From Macrotrachela quadricornifera (taxonomy: Eukaryota > Rotifera > Eurotatoria > Philodinida > Philodinidae), in the NCBI GenBank assembly GCA_022393335.1, contig JAJEKB010021031.1, positions 138,987-202,986 on the forward strand: 64,000 nucleotides of DNA, in the 5' to 3' direction. How positions within the stretch are numbered: position 1 is the first letter of the stretch; every line of letters starts with the position of its first letter. Below, piece by piece: positions 20,201 through 29,907 of the stretch. The notes beneath the pieces are model-generated. The model was not told the DNA's origin. It worked only from the letters and a program-made list of their open reading frames with translations, and searched no databases. Position numbers and translations under genes: made by a program.

Positions 20201-20354
20201 ATCGCTGCAGTCGACGAAGACTTATCAAAAAGCCTCATCGAGCATACATACGATGTTGAAAATACTTTCAAAGCAGCCGATGCCGTTGTCGAAAATAATA
20301 TTGACGAGCAATTGATTGAAACTGATGAAGATGACTCTGACATTTATGAGTGAG
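20200..20354 (+). CDS. Acidic C-terminal exon remnant
   Basis: The frame ends in NNIDEQLIETDEDDSDIYE and a stop, begins near the breakpoint of the Penelope-like fragment, and is preceded by ATCGCTGCAG, a possible splice acceptor. Amino-acid use looks coding (alternating Asp/Glu/Ala helix-like segment). It lies antisense to what would be the 5' side of the retroelement. Probably the tail of an unrelated gene whose body is missing or lies upstream. Confidence 0.3.
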
Positions 20355-21485
20355 ATTTGTATCTACGCTTCTTTTATGTCATTTATACTCGTGAAAACTT
20401 TTTTGATCCATACACATGTCGCTGTCATGAATACGACAAAGAATAAACATGATCGATTAGTAGTCATTGATAGAGATAGACATACATAAGGTGCTACGAA
20501 GTAATTAAAGACATTCAATCATTCAACTAATAATGCTACACTAGTCGATAGATTATACTATGTATATAGTTCAGAGGTTTGAGTCGAAAATTTTCGAAAA
20601 CTTAACGTCGGTAGAGTTCAGGAGATTTTTTTGTTATATCTTAAGAGAAGGTGAAAAGAATCTGAAAATTTTAGCATTTATAGAGGTCGGATTGGGCTAC
20701 AATTTAGCTAAATTGAAATTAGAAATACATGTAATCAAAAGAGTTTACCGGTGGTATATAAAAAAGTTCTTAAACAACTCCTATAAAGCTGTTGAAGTAT
20801 TTTAATTCTCAGTCATATAGGTACCCCCATCTAGTCTCTTCCTAACGGTGAAAACTGCAGTTCGATAGCTATCAGCGTTGTCGAGTTATTCAACAAACAA
20901 CCGACTGCACTTTATTTTGAAATGGATAATGGTTATCCTGTACGGTCTATTGAGTTCGGTTAAAATAAAATATGAAATATCGATAATATTACGTTTTGAA
21001 AAAAATGCTCATCTCTTTAGATTATAGTACTACTTATGTTTCAGAAGACATCGAAATTAGTATGTACTTAATCGTAGTCGATGAATCTCAGAAAGATTTG
21101 TGATGTATACTATCAAAATCTTCAGTTGGCTATGTATAAAATAAATATAAATAATTCCTATATACTGATGCTACTATACTGAAAATGTTAATACAGTAAA
21201 ATTCAATTATCTCCGTCCCTGCAAGCCAAGGGCAGCTAATATTTTAAATTTGGTAGTTTGGTAGTGAGACCTTGAATTTGACCCGAATATGTCTATTCTA
21301 GCTCACTTACAGCACAGACCCTTCCATTGTTAAATATACAGGTGGGTCTGTTTTATCAAAGTGCACCATATAGGAATAAGCGCTTCTACTCTTCGAAATA
21401 AAATATTGTCTTTCATATTGGAGGAAATCTTCGGATTTCTTATCAATTTAAAGATTTGTTTAATTTTTATGCAGATTTTAATTAA
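20355..21485. other. Intergenic
   Basis: AT-rich, with no gene supported. An open frame at 20560-20805 lacks domain, start context or composition to support it. The right end leads into the ribozyme repeat. Confidence 0.4.
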
Positions 21486-21529
21486 ACCGCCTGATGAGTC
21501 CTTGAAAGTAGGACAAAACCGATCGCGGT
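21486..21529 (+). ncRNA. Hammerhead ribozyme motif, copy 1 (core mutated)
   Basis: Elements in order: stem I 5' strand ACCGC (21486-21490), core CTGATGA (21491-21497), stem II hairpin GTCC...GGAC (21498-21514), core AAAA where GAAA is expected (21515-21518), a very short stem III/loop ending in the cleavage triplet ATC (21522-21524), and stem I 3' strand GCGGT (21525-21529), which pairs perfectly with ACCGC. This is a type I arrangement with a minimal stem III, as described for Penelope-like elements and animal retrozymes. The G-to-A change at the first base of GAAA (G12) removes a catalytic base, so this copy should be inactive. Confidence 0.75.
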
Positions 21530-21668
21530 GACCTACTTCTTATACTCACCCTCACCCCTAACATAGTTTGCTTTTTATTCTACACTTTGTACTAGTTGCT
21601 TTTCATACAACAGTGTAGATGATAATTGAGTTTGATTTTTTAACTAAAATTAAATAAAATTATCGTAA

Positions 21669-21712
21669 GCCACCTGAGGAGTTCCTTGAGCAAGGACGAA
21701 ACCAGTCATGGT
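21669..21712 (+). ncRNA. Hammerhead ribozyme motif, copy 2 (core intact)
   Basis: Stem I 5' strand GCCAC (21669-21673), core CTGAGGA (21674-21680, allowed variant at position 7), stem II hairpin (21681-21697, pairing UCCUU with AAGGA around GAGC), core GAAA (21698-21701), minimal stem III ending in the canonical cleavage triplet GTC (21705-21707), and stem I 3' strand ATGGT (21708-21712). Compared with copy 1 the second stem I pair changes from G-C to A-U on both strands, a compensatory change that supports the fold. The first stem I pair is a C.A mismatch, which may weaken activity. All invariant core bases are present. Confidence 0.75.
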
Positions 21713-21919
21713 ATGCTCTTCTAAAAATTGTGTCATGGTAGCTGTTCTCACTCACCTTCAAGATAGGGGACGAACCGATTTAGGGCTCTTATCTATGCTA
21801 TGAGTCCTACCTATAGGCAAAATATGATCTCAAATGGAGGATGTCATTTGGGAAGGTTCTTTCGTTAGATCAGACTCCAAAGCACTTTATATTCTGGCAT
21901 AGCCGAAATATTTTCTTTT

Positions 21920-22406
21920 CTTACGAGTGAACTACCCGAGGTGTCAAAAAGCGTTTCGGTCTGGGATATGATGATTAGATAGGACATAGCTAGAAGTGAT
22001 AGACCCTACGTTAGTTCGGGCGCAAGTTGAGATGTGACTGAAATATCGACTTTCTACTAAACTTTACCTATGGGACTCCATCTTACCCATAAAATCAGAG
22101 TTTTGAATTTTTAGGTGAGACTTTGCCCATATCAAGGCCTCAGTCAGAGTAGTTCATCCACCAAGTTTCAAAATTTTTGGACTAACAGTTCCCGAAATAA
22201 AATGTTTTCAAAATTTAAAACTTTGATTTTATGGGTAAGATGAGGTCCCATAGACAAATTTTAGTAAAAAGTCGATATTTCAGTCAGATCTCAATTTGCG
22301 TCCGAACTAACTTGAAGTGTATCACTTCTAACTATGTATTCTATCTAATCATCATATCCCCAACCCAAAAGCTTTTTGACACGTCGGGTAGTTCCCTCGT
22401 TAGCAA
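21920..22406. mobile_element. About 490-bp foldback element
   Basis: CTTACGAGTGAACTACCCGA (from 21920) is mirrored by TCGGGTAGTTCCCTCGTTAG near 22384-22403. The arms stay paired inward through ATATGATGATTAGATAG (21967), GACTGAAATATCGAC (22037) and TACCTATGGGACTCCATCTT (22067), each found inverted in the right half. The loop is about 22110-22210. No coding capacity. Confidence 0.8.
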
Positions 22407-22996
22407 GATAGATACAGGTCTTGGTTTCATATGGTTGTATCAATCACAGCGTGTTTGCATTTATAAAAAAGTGACAAAACGCATGTGACATATTGCGAAT
22501 AAACAAATTAACAAAATATTCAGAAATAAAAATGTAAAAAAGGCTAGATTCTTCAAACATGTAAAATTTTGAGTATTAGTGTTCAAAAACTGAAAAATCT
22601 AAGTTTCTATAGGCAACTCGATGCGTTCTACGACCTGAATAGATCAGAACATTTTTTTGACGAACAATTTTTTTTCTATAGAAAATCAGTTTTCAGCTCT
22701 AGGATTCCAAAAACATCTTTTCTTCATTAGTGAATAAACAACAGAATATCTCAGTGTATTCTATAGCGTCGACTGAAACATGACAATTGTCATTTCTGAT
22801 TTAATAAAAATGATTCATGCGGAATTCTATGCATGTCATCTATGATTTTTGAAACACTCGTCAATGACGATAACATCACATTGTTTTTTCTAACGTGAAA
22901 GACAACAACATTTCTATGAAAGTGTTCTATATTTATATAGGATTAAAAAAAAAGAGCATTTTAACGTTGGTTTTTGATCGAGTAACACAAAGTGGA

Positions 22997-23962
22997 ATGG
23001 ATCTCAACACGACAAGCAATATATTTATCATAGACATATCTAACAGTGAAACATACAAAAAACAGTTAGCTTATGCATTTTTACAAACATGTCAAGTATT
23101 ATCTTTTATTGCTTACATTCTTGTTGGTTACTATTTCCTTTCATCGCCAAAAGAATTAAAAAAAACACTGAGTTTTCATGTTATTTTCATGCTACTTGTG
23201 GTTAATTTCATCCAATTAACTTTTTCTCTTTCGATGGTTCTTGATCATTTGCATACAGGTATGGTTCACCCATCAACCAATATGACTTGTCTCGTTTGGA
23301 CATATACAGACTCGATAACATACTATATGAGCTTATTTTTCATGGTTTGGACAACATTTGAACGATATTTATTTATTTTTCATTCGAATTTATTCAATAC
23401 AAGACAAGGCCGAATTTATTTTCACTACCTACCAATCACTGTTATCTTTGTATATATATCATCATACTATTGTTTTGTCGACTTTTTCTATCTTTGTCAA
23501 AATAATTTTGACTATTCATTATTCTTTTGTGGCTTTGTTTGTTATATGAATCTACCAACACCTACTCTATTTGGTATTGAACTAATAGCCCATCAGGTTA
23601 CTCCAACGATGCTCATTATTCTCTTTAATCTCGTACTAATGGCAAGAGTTATTTTTGCTCGTCAACAATTACGCCAATCAGTCGACTGGAGAAAGTATCG
23701 AAAAATGATTATACAATTACTATGCATTTCCATTATTTATCTACTCTTTAGTTTACCATTTTCACTCAATCCTATTGCACAAGCTACGGGACTACCAACG
23801 ATATTTTCATATGATCTCTATGCCAACTTTCTCACTTACTGGACATATGGCATCTGCATTTTTATACCATTTGTTGTTTCTATCTCATTACCGAAGAAGA
23901 AACAAAAATTGATGTCATTGCTCCAGTTTTGCAGACCACAAAGAGTGGGAGCACATATGTAG
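22997..23962 (+). CDS. Seven-transmembrane receptor, rhodopsin-like
   Basis: The frame is open from 22895, but ATG 22997 (MDLNTTSN) gives a typical short extracellular N-terminus with an N-glycosylation site, and is preferred; the protein is then 321 residues. Seven hydrophobic segments can be placed. TM3 ends in ERY (residues 122-124), the DRY-equivalent G-protein contact. Cys in TCLVW before TM3 can pair with Cys in the second extracellular loop. An SLPF segment in TM6 replaces the usual CWxP. The C-tail is short and basic. Such intronless, fast-evolving receptors are typically multi-copy; the ligand is unknown, possibly a peptide or chemosensory cue (inference). Confidence 0.8.
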   Translation: MDLNTTSNIFIIDISNSETYKKQLAYAFLQTCQVLSFIAYILVGYYFLSSPKELKKTLSFHVIFMLLVVNFIQLTFSLSMVLDHLHTGMVHPSTNMTCLVWTYTDSITYYMSLFFMVWTTFERYLFIFHSNLFNTRQGRIYFHYLPITVIFVYISSYYCFVDFFYLCQNNFDYSLFFCGFVCYMNLPTPTLFGIELIAHQVTPTMLIILFNLVLMARVIFARQQLRQSVDWRKYRKMIIQLLCISIIYLLFSLPFSLNPIAQATGLPTIFSYDLYANFLTYWTYGICIFIPFVVSISLPKKKQKLMSLLQFCRPQRVGAHM

Positions 23963-25005
23963 AAGGCTATACGGAACTCGCAGTGCAATTTAATATCACT
24001 AGATGCCAAAGATTGCAGATACAACTGGTACTTTTAAAAACTATTTATATGCATTTAAATTCATTTTCAGAAATTACTTTGCATATTAGAACGATAGTTT
24101 GATGGAAGGTCATCTTAACAGAGGTCGAAAATCCAGTATAATGGTTATAACTCAAAGCCAAGAGCCCATGGGCCCATATCCTTTTCGCGTTTATCTAGTC
24201 TCAACAAGTCCTACTCATCGACAAAATATGAGTTCGATCGGCGAGTGACACCTAGGGATAATCTTTCGTTTTTGCTATTACTGTAGGTAAAAATCTTATC
24301 ATGGCCTTAAACGATCTGTCATGTCATATTAATCATTGTCTCTCAAAAGAAGAAGTGAATAGACTTTTTTCTAGAAATAAGTCCATTTTTATTTATCGGA
24401 AAAAAGAAATAATTGCTTGAAAATCTAACAACATCGTTGTATTGAATAAAAGTTGGGATGGTTGAGGGTGTCAGTTTCGAAAATATATACATTTTTAAAT
24501 TGATATAGAGAAAGCACGAAGAAGTGAATACATAAAAGGATTGTTTGATTTCATTCCGCTTGTCCACGAATTTCTGCACGTTGTTATTTGAAATATCCAC
24601 AGCCGATATGCTTTATTTAGCGCGAATGATTAAATAAAAAGGATCATATAATCAACACAGGAATCGAACCTATATCTTCCAATAGCCGGTTGGTTGTTCT
24701 ACTGTTAAAGTATTATTGAACACTCTCCTTAGTCTTAGATAAAAGTACATTTCTGACGCTTAATCAAAGATTGATGTACGCCAGAATAGTAGTGTTAAAT
24801 AAACGACAATTGAAGTCGTATTACTGCCAGAGAACGGTATCTCTATCTTTAAGTCAAGTAAATCTTCTGAAGGAGCGGAAGAGAACTCTTGTCCACGTTG
24901 TGCGGCGATACATCGGCACAGTAGAATTGCGACTTCCTTCTATGGTTTCTTTAGCTGACAAAAAGGAATTGTAACGAAAGAAGATTTTTTAGCGGTGATG
25001 AGTGT
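23963..25005. other. Intergenic
   Basis: No gene supported. Includes a tRNA-like remnant at 24652-24716, listed separately. Confidence 0.4.
24652..24716 (-). repeat. tRNA-derived remnant, copy 1
   Basis: On the minus strand the sequence ends in GGTTCGATTCCTG, a perfect tRNA T-arm/B-box motif, preceded by CGGCTATTGGAAGAT in anticodon-stem position and by a decayed D-arm. A cloverleaf cannot be completed, so it is a tRNA pseudogene or tRNA-headed SINE. A related copy in the same orientation lies at 26190-26262. Confidence 0.5.
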
Positions 25006-26061
25006 CCCTAGTCGAACATCTTGTAAGCAAGATCTAGAAATCTTGGGATTGGTAAGCAAGATCTTGGCAAGATCATGGAAAAGATAATTTGTTTTTTATG
25101 AAAGAGCATATCTTGATCATATCTTATATATCTGTACGACAGATCTTGGAAAGATCTGTTCTAAGATATCAAGATACTGAAAAGATTCAAGAAAAGTTAA
25201 GGTAAAATTATCTTGTACCAAGATCTTGAAAAGACTAAAGCGACATCAATATTATATAAAAATAATCAAAAAATTCTAATTAATTGTTGAAAATCATATA
25301 TAAATCATATGAAGTTAGAAAACTATGTTAAAAAATTTTTTTTCGTTATCATGTGTATCGACCAATGGAAACAGAGACTGTGAACACAAAGACAGTAGAC
25401 TGATCCAAACGAACTTTTATTCATTAGATTCGATAGCATTTTAAAACTTTGTTAATCAATCTAATATACGTTCATTGACGATAATTTACTGCCTTTTTTT
25501 CAGATGTTCATCAACTTTGTAATATTTATTGTAGATATCAATAAACAGTTGATCAAACAATTTATCTATCATCATGTTCTCATCTAGTGCTGAAATGTAT
25601 GACGGAGATCATTCAAATTTAGAATTAGTAAAGACTCGTCGCTTTTATGTTTTTTTTTTTTTTTTATAAAATTTTTATTGTGTTTCGTGTTCATATACAT
25701 GTTTTGTGGTGTGTGGTTTTTTTAAACGTTAGATGTAAAGATATTTGTATGAGTTCTCGCGAAATATTGATTATTATTGTGTAAAGTTTCTTTTTACGTG
25801 GTCGAAATAAAGGAGAATATCGTACTAAATACAAAATCTCATGCTCAAGATCTCAATTATAGGTAGCCAAGATCTTAGTAAGGTATACGTAAGATACTGA
25901 AGAATCGTACATAAGATCTTTACAATCTGTACCAAAGATCTGAGCAAAGATCTTATGTACAAGATAATCCAAATATCTGTACCTAAATTTCCAAGATCTG
26001 TTCACTTATCTGTACCTTGGATCTTGACCAAGATCTTGCTTGCAAGATGTTCGACTAGAGG
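25006..26061. mobile_element. 1.05-kb non-autonomous element with CAAGATCTTG-rich ends
   Basis: CCTAGTCGAACATCTTGTAA at the left end is mirrored by GCAAGATGTTCGACTAGAGG at the right. Inside both ends the word AAGATCTTG and close variants recur many times in both orientations (25020-25220 and 25840-26045), forming multiple small palindromes. The core is AT-rich and non-coding. The palindromic words look like transposase-binding subterminal repeats. Confidence 0.75.
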
Positions 26062-26189
26062 TGTGATTGTATGTAATCAGTTGGTTGAAACTGAGCAATC
26101 ATGTCACTTGTCGACAAAAATACAAATCAATAAGAATAATTGCATCCACATAGGAATGTCTCAACTAGTACGAGCAACTTGTTACGAAA

Positions 26190-26262
26190 GATCACAAAAT
26201 TAGAGTAGGAATCGAAAGTATATCTTTCGATAGTCGTTCAACTATTCTACTTGCTGAGGTAT
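26190..26262 (-). repeat. tRNA-derived remnant, copy 2
   Basis: Aligns with the remnant at 24652 (GGAATCGAA, TATATCTT, CGATAG.CG, GTTC.ACT.TTCTAC blocks in the same order) but is more diverged, with the B-box reading TTTCGATTCCTAC. Sharing outside the tRNA-like part is not evident. Confidence 0.4.
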
Positions 26263-27345
26263 GTGGACTATCCGTTTAGTGACTATGTTGATCTATATCA
26301 GTGCAATTCACATATAACAACTGAATACAAATAGCTTGTAGAACGGAAATACAGGTATTATGGCATTCATCTTGTTTTCTAAAGTGCAATTTTTTTCACG
26401 TTTTCTCATCGTTGTGTGTGTTAGTTATTTTTTTGAGTGATATTAATTGCTGTTTTTTTTAATTCCATAATTATGTTGTTCGTTTTGCAGCACATAATTG
26501 AAGCATTCATTTATCATAAATGGTTAAGTATTATTTTAGCTTTGACTCTCTCTGTTACAATGTTCGAAAGTTGAGAGAGGCTAGTCATTTTTCTGATAAA
26601 CAAAACCGATTGTAATCCGTAATCAGTGTAATCTGGATTTGAAACCGAATTCTCTCTTCTAACAATAGTGCATTGAATGAATTACTATCTTTATCTACTG
26701 CAATTTCATTTTTATGTCTGACTTCTTCATTCAACCTGCTCGGTTATCAAATGCGAGACATTGACATCTGACGGTGACTACACATCAATAATATCATATA
26801 ATTTCCTTTCAGCGGTCAAATGACTGAAATACTCGTAAGCTTTTAGTTAAAGAGGACGTGGTTAAAATATAAGATCACGTAGGCAACAAATAGGAGTTAT
26901 GCGTTTGAAGGAAAGTACAAACTTTATCCTCTCCTAATTTCTTATTGACTTTCGGTATCAATCGTCGTTATTATTTCTTGAATGAACCATATTAGATGAA
27001 TACTTAAACGGGTTTCGAGCTTGCTGAAGGGTCTCATCAGATGGCTTTTAGCTTCTTCACTCTCGTTATGACACGAGTAGAAGAAAAGAGTTACCATGCT
27101 CAGTCTACAATAAAAAAGAGAAAGACATACAAAAACAATGTAAAGAAATGCCAATAAGCAACAATAATAGAAGGAAAGAAATGAGTAGCTCAAAAAGAAG
27201 TCACTTGATGTTTATCTCTTCTTAGTACATGGACTTTACTAACCTGTTTTGTTTACACATATACACAGCAACTCTCAATGAAACTCAATCATTCATGTAT
27301 TTTCTTTTCTAGTTCTTGTTTTGTTTTATTCGCTCAATATAACAT
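26263..27345. other. Intergenic
   Basis: AT-rich. Short open frames (for example 26942-27193, minus) have no domain or composition support. Confidence 0.4.
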
Positions 27346-28740
27346 ACAAATAAATGCGAAAATCTCGGATTTAAAACCGAGAGTTATGTGTACTTCAAAA
27401 AGTGAATAAGATGTATGAGTCATCCTATAATGTGTGGACTAGAGGTCGCCGGGTACGAATCCAGGTCCGGATCTGAAAATGTTAAGTTGATCTAGTCTAG
27501 GTGCGTTCGAAGTCCGTAAATTACTATTGACCAGAAAAAATATTCATTATACACAATAATTCTTGCTTTGATTTTCTTTAGGTTTTGTTTATTTTCTTCA
27601 GAAAATGGTCAATTTATTTATGAATAAATTAGGATTTTGTATTTATTACAATGGTACCCATTATGATGCTCTTTTACCTTTTCAAGATAATCCTCAACAA
27701 TTTGTACCACACTTTGACTTAATTAACATGAGTTTATAATATGAAATATAATATAAAACAAGCTTTAACTAAAAAAAAAGAAGTGATAGAATTCAAAAAC
27801 TGAGGACATTCGAAGCGACATTACACTGCGGAACAGTGAGATTTTGGATTTTTCTCACCTGGTGCAGGATATCCTAGGCCTATTTTTTCACAAGATAAAT
27901 CTCATCAAGACACATCTTTTGCCAGTAAATTGTAAGAATAAAAAAATCTAGGAAGTCAAGTTAGCATGAATGACGCTGTCGTCGACTCTATCTAGTGATC
28001 ATTGACTCAACTCCCACAATGATCGAATATCTTTAGAAATCACAGAAAACGAGTTCAGATTCGTGCTCAGCTTAGAGAATTGGGTAGGTGGAGTTAATTA
28101 AGAATGAATTTGGGATTGTATCTACCGAGACTATGGTCATAGGTAACCTCATGGATCTATGATAGATATATGATATACAGAGACATCAGTATTTTCATAA
28201 TAATCCACCAATATTAATAGCTATTGAGTTGGGATTTTTTCCATTTGATAACTCTTATTAGTAGCGACAAAACCATGCATCTATAACACTCCAAAACCAC
28301 TAGTCACCTGAAACATATTTACGTACACTGGCCTCAAGATACAGATTTTGTGCATTTTGGGATCCTATTTAGGCAACTTTCACTTAAAAAACTACGATTT
28401 CATACAAAACTAATATCATATTCGGAATCAGCATTAAAAACTGAGTCGATTCATATATATTTTAAATAGTTCTGAGAAAAAAAAGTTTTTTTGAAAAAAT
28501 CCCTGTACCCCTCCCCCCCCTCAGGGATGGTCTTGTCAATAATGACAATTTCCTCGATAACTCAACTATTTCTTGATATATCCTTCTTATCTTCGAACTC
28601 GACTGAGATATTGATGAGACCATTCTGTACACAAAATTTCAGTTCAATCGAATGTAATCGTGAAAAGTTATCGTGTAAACGGTTGGACATACAGACCGAT
28701 TCTAGAGTGTACTCACTTTTTGAGTACACAAAAAAAGTAG
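27346..28740 (+). mobile_element. Dispersed repeat, copy 1 (5' truncated), with 3' hairpin
   Basis: From AAATAAATGCG (27348) to 28740 this aligns block by block with 48990-50975: GTTATGTGTACTTCAAAAAG, AAGTTGATCTAGTC, AATAATTCTTGCTTTGA, TACCTTTTCAA, and the final CGAACTCGACTGAGATATTG. The end is a perfect 9-bp hairpin (GTGTACTCA 28707-28715, TGAGTACAC 28721-28729) followed by A-rich sequence. A terminal hairpin, absence of terminal inverted repeats and 5' truncation fit a Helitron-like or other non-TIR element (inference). Confidence 0.65.
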
Positions 28741-28812
28741 TTAAAGTTTAAAGTTTAAAGTATTACTTTAACTTCAACTTTTAAAGCAAAGTTAAAATGC
28801 CACCCCTAAGTG
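28741..28812. repeat. TTAAAG-rich partial palindrome, left partner
   Basis: Reiterated AAGTTTAAAGT followed by CTTTTAAAGCAAAGTTAAAA and GCCACCCCTAAGTGG. This is inverted at 29500-29560, where a more complete palindrome is found. Confidence 0.55.
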
Positions 28813-29907
28813 GTATTCACCTAATAATTTTTTCAATACAACTGAATTTTTTTTGTATTTGGATGAAAGACAATTCCCTACAGAGTGATGTGGAACTAGA
28901 TTGATAATCTTTTGTTTTCGAGAAAAAGATAGCCAATGTAGATGTTTTCGGTAGTGATCGCTATCACTATCCTAAATCATACCGATAGTTATGCCGAACA
29001 GCATCATAAAGAATAAGAAGACATTCAAAATTCAATGTTTTTTTTCATCTACTGAAGCAAAAAAGAAGTAGAAGAATGCATGCATTTGTATGAAAAAACC
29101 CACATATAATTACGTTTGAAAAGTATTCTCTTCAGAACGAAGAAATTTAAAAGCATTCGCTCCATCCTTTTTCTTTTGTCAGGTAAAAAAATCCTTTTTT
29201 GACGCATTCATATACACAACTTTCTTACATAAAACGTCGATTTTTTTCTACGCATCTGACTGAGTCATTTCTTCGAAGTTTTTTATTGCATAGGTTTTAC
29301 TAAACAAAATCATCTGCATCTTGCTAGTTTGCTATACGTAAGATCAAAGTTGAGGATGAAACTAATGATTGTTCGAATTATCCTAATCAATAATGTAATT
29401 GAGAATACATTTATATATGTCGTTCTTACAAGACATCTTTGAAAGATCGAAGTGTGCCACCAAAAGCATTGTGTTGCTTTTTTCCTCCCAATTATGAAAA
29501 ACACTAGGGGTGGCACTTTAACTTTGCTTTAAAAGTTACAGTTAAAGTGCCACTCCTAGAAAAACACTATTTTGGTATGAAATGAATATGTTCTTATGTA
29601 TCCATTCATCACTAATATTAAAACAAAATAGTGATTAAGAGCATTCTCTTTACATCCGTTTACACTATTTTTCAGATTCTATCGCGGCCTGTTCTGCACT
29701 CGAAGTGACTACTGATTTACTATCAAGAATAGAATTCATCACATGTCACACTTTACCATCATAGACTCTATTCGGAAATATATATTTGGCACTGAAAATG
29801 CACATGGTAAGTTATGTTGAATTAAGTTAGTATTGTATTATTATCTTTAAGGTGAGGATGAGTGACAATAGAATCAGCTCATCGAGCTTTTTTTACCAGT
29901 AGAAACA
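28813..29907. other. Intergenic, 5' flank of the large F-box/LRR gene
   Basis: No coding sequence other than short chance frames. A sequence ATGCACATG|GTAAGT at 29802-29811 resembles a first exon with a good donor, but its phase does not match the F-box exon, so it was not used. Confidence 0.4.
29500..29562. mobile_element. Small palindromic MITE
   Basis: AGGGGTGGCACTTTAACT and AGTTAAAGTGCCACTCCT face each other around about 18 bp. The same terminus is found at 28775-28812, so either two related MITEs lie here or they are the ends of a 0.8-kb element (28775-29560). Confidence 0.6.

Larger units (their letters stand above)
21486..21712 (+). repeat. Tandem hammerhead repeat, 183-bp period (retrozyme-like)
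   Basis: The two hammerhead motifs have identical total length (44 nt) and start 183 bp apart. Flanks are similar before (TTTAATT..TTAATTAAACCG versus TTTTTTAAC..AAATTATC) and after (CTTCTTATACTCACC versus TCTTCTAAAAAT...CTCACTCACC). Short tandem monomers each with a type I hammerhead define metazoan retrozymes, which produce small circular RNAs. Alternatively the pair is the terminal-repeat remnant of a Penelope-like element such as the fragment 1.3 kb to the left. Confidence 0.6.

Noticed and set aside
20560..20805. 81-residue open frame
   Set aside because: No domain, no splice or start context, and AT-rich composition typical of chance frames.
29802..29811. ATGCACATG|GTAAGT as first exon of the large F-box gene
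   Set aside because: Its phase 0 end does not match the phase 1 entry of the F-box exon; a 13-nt exon at 29908 fits, though with a weaker donor.
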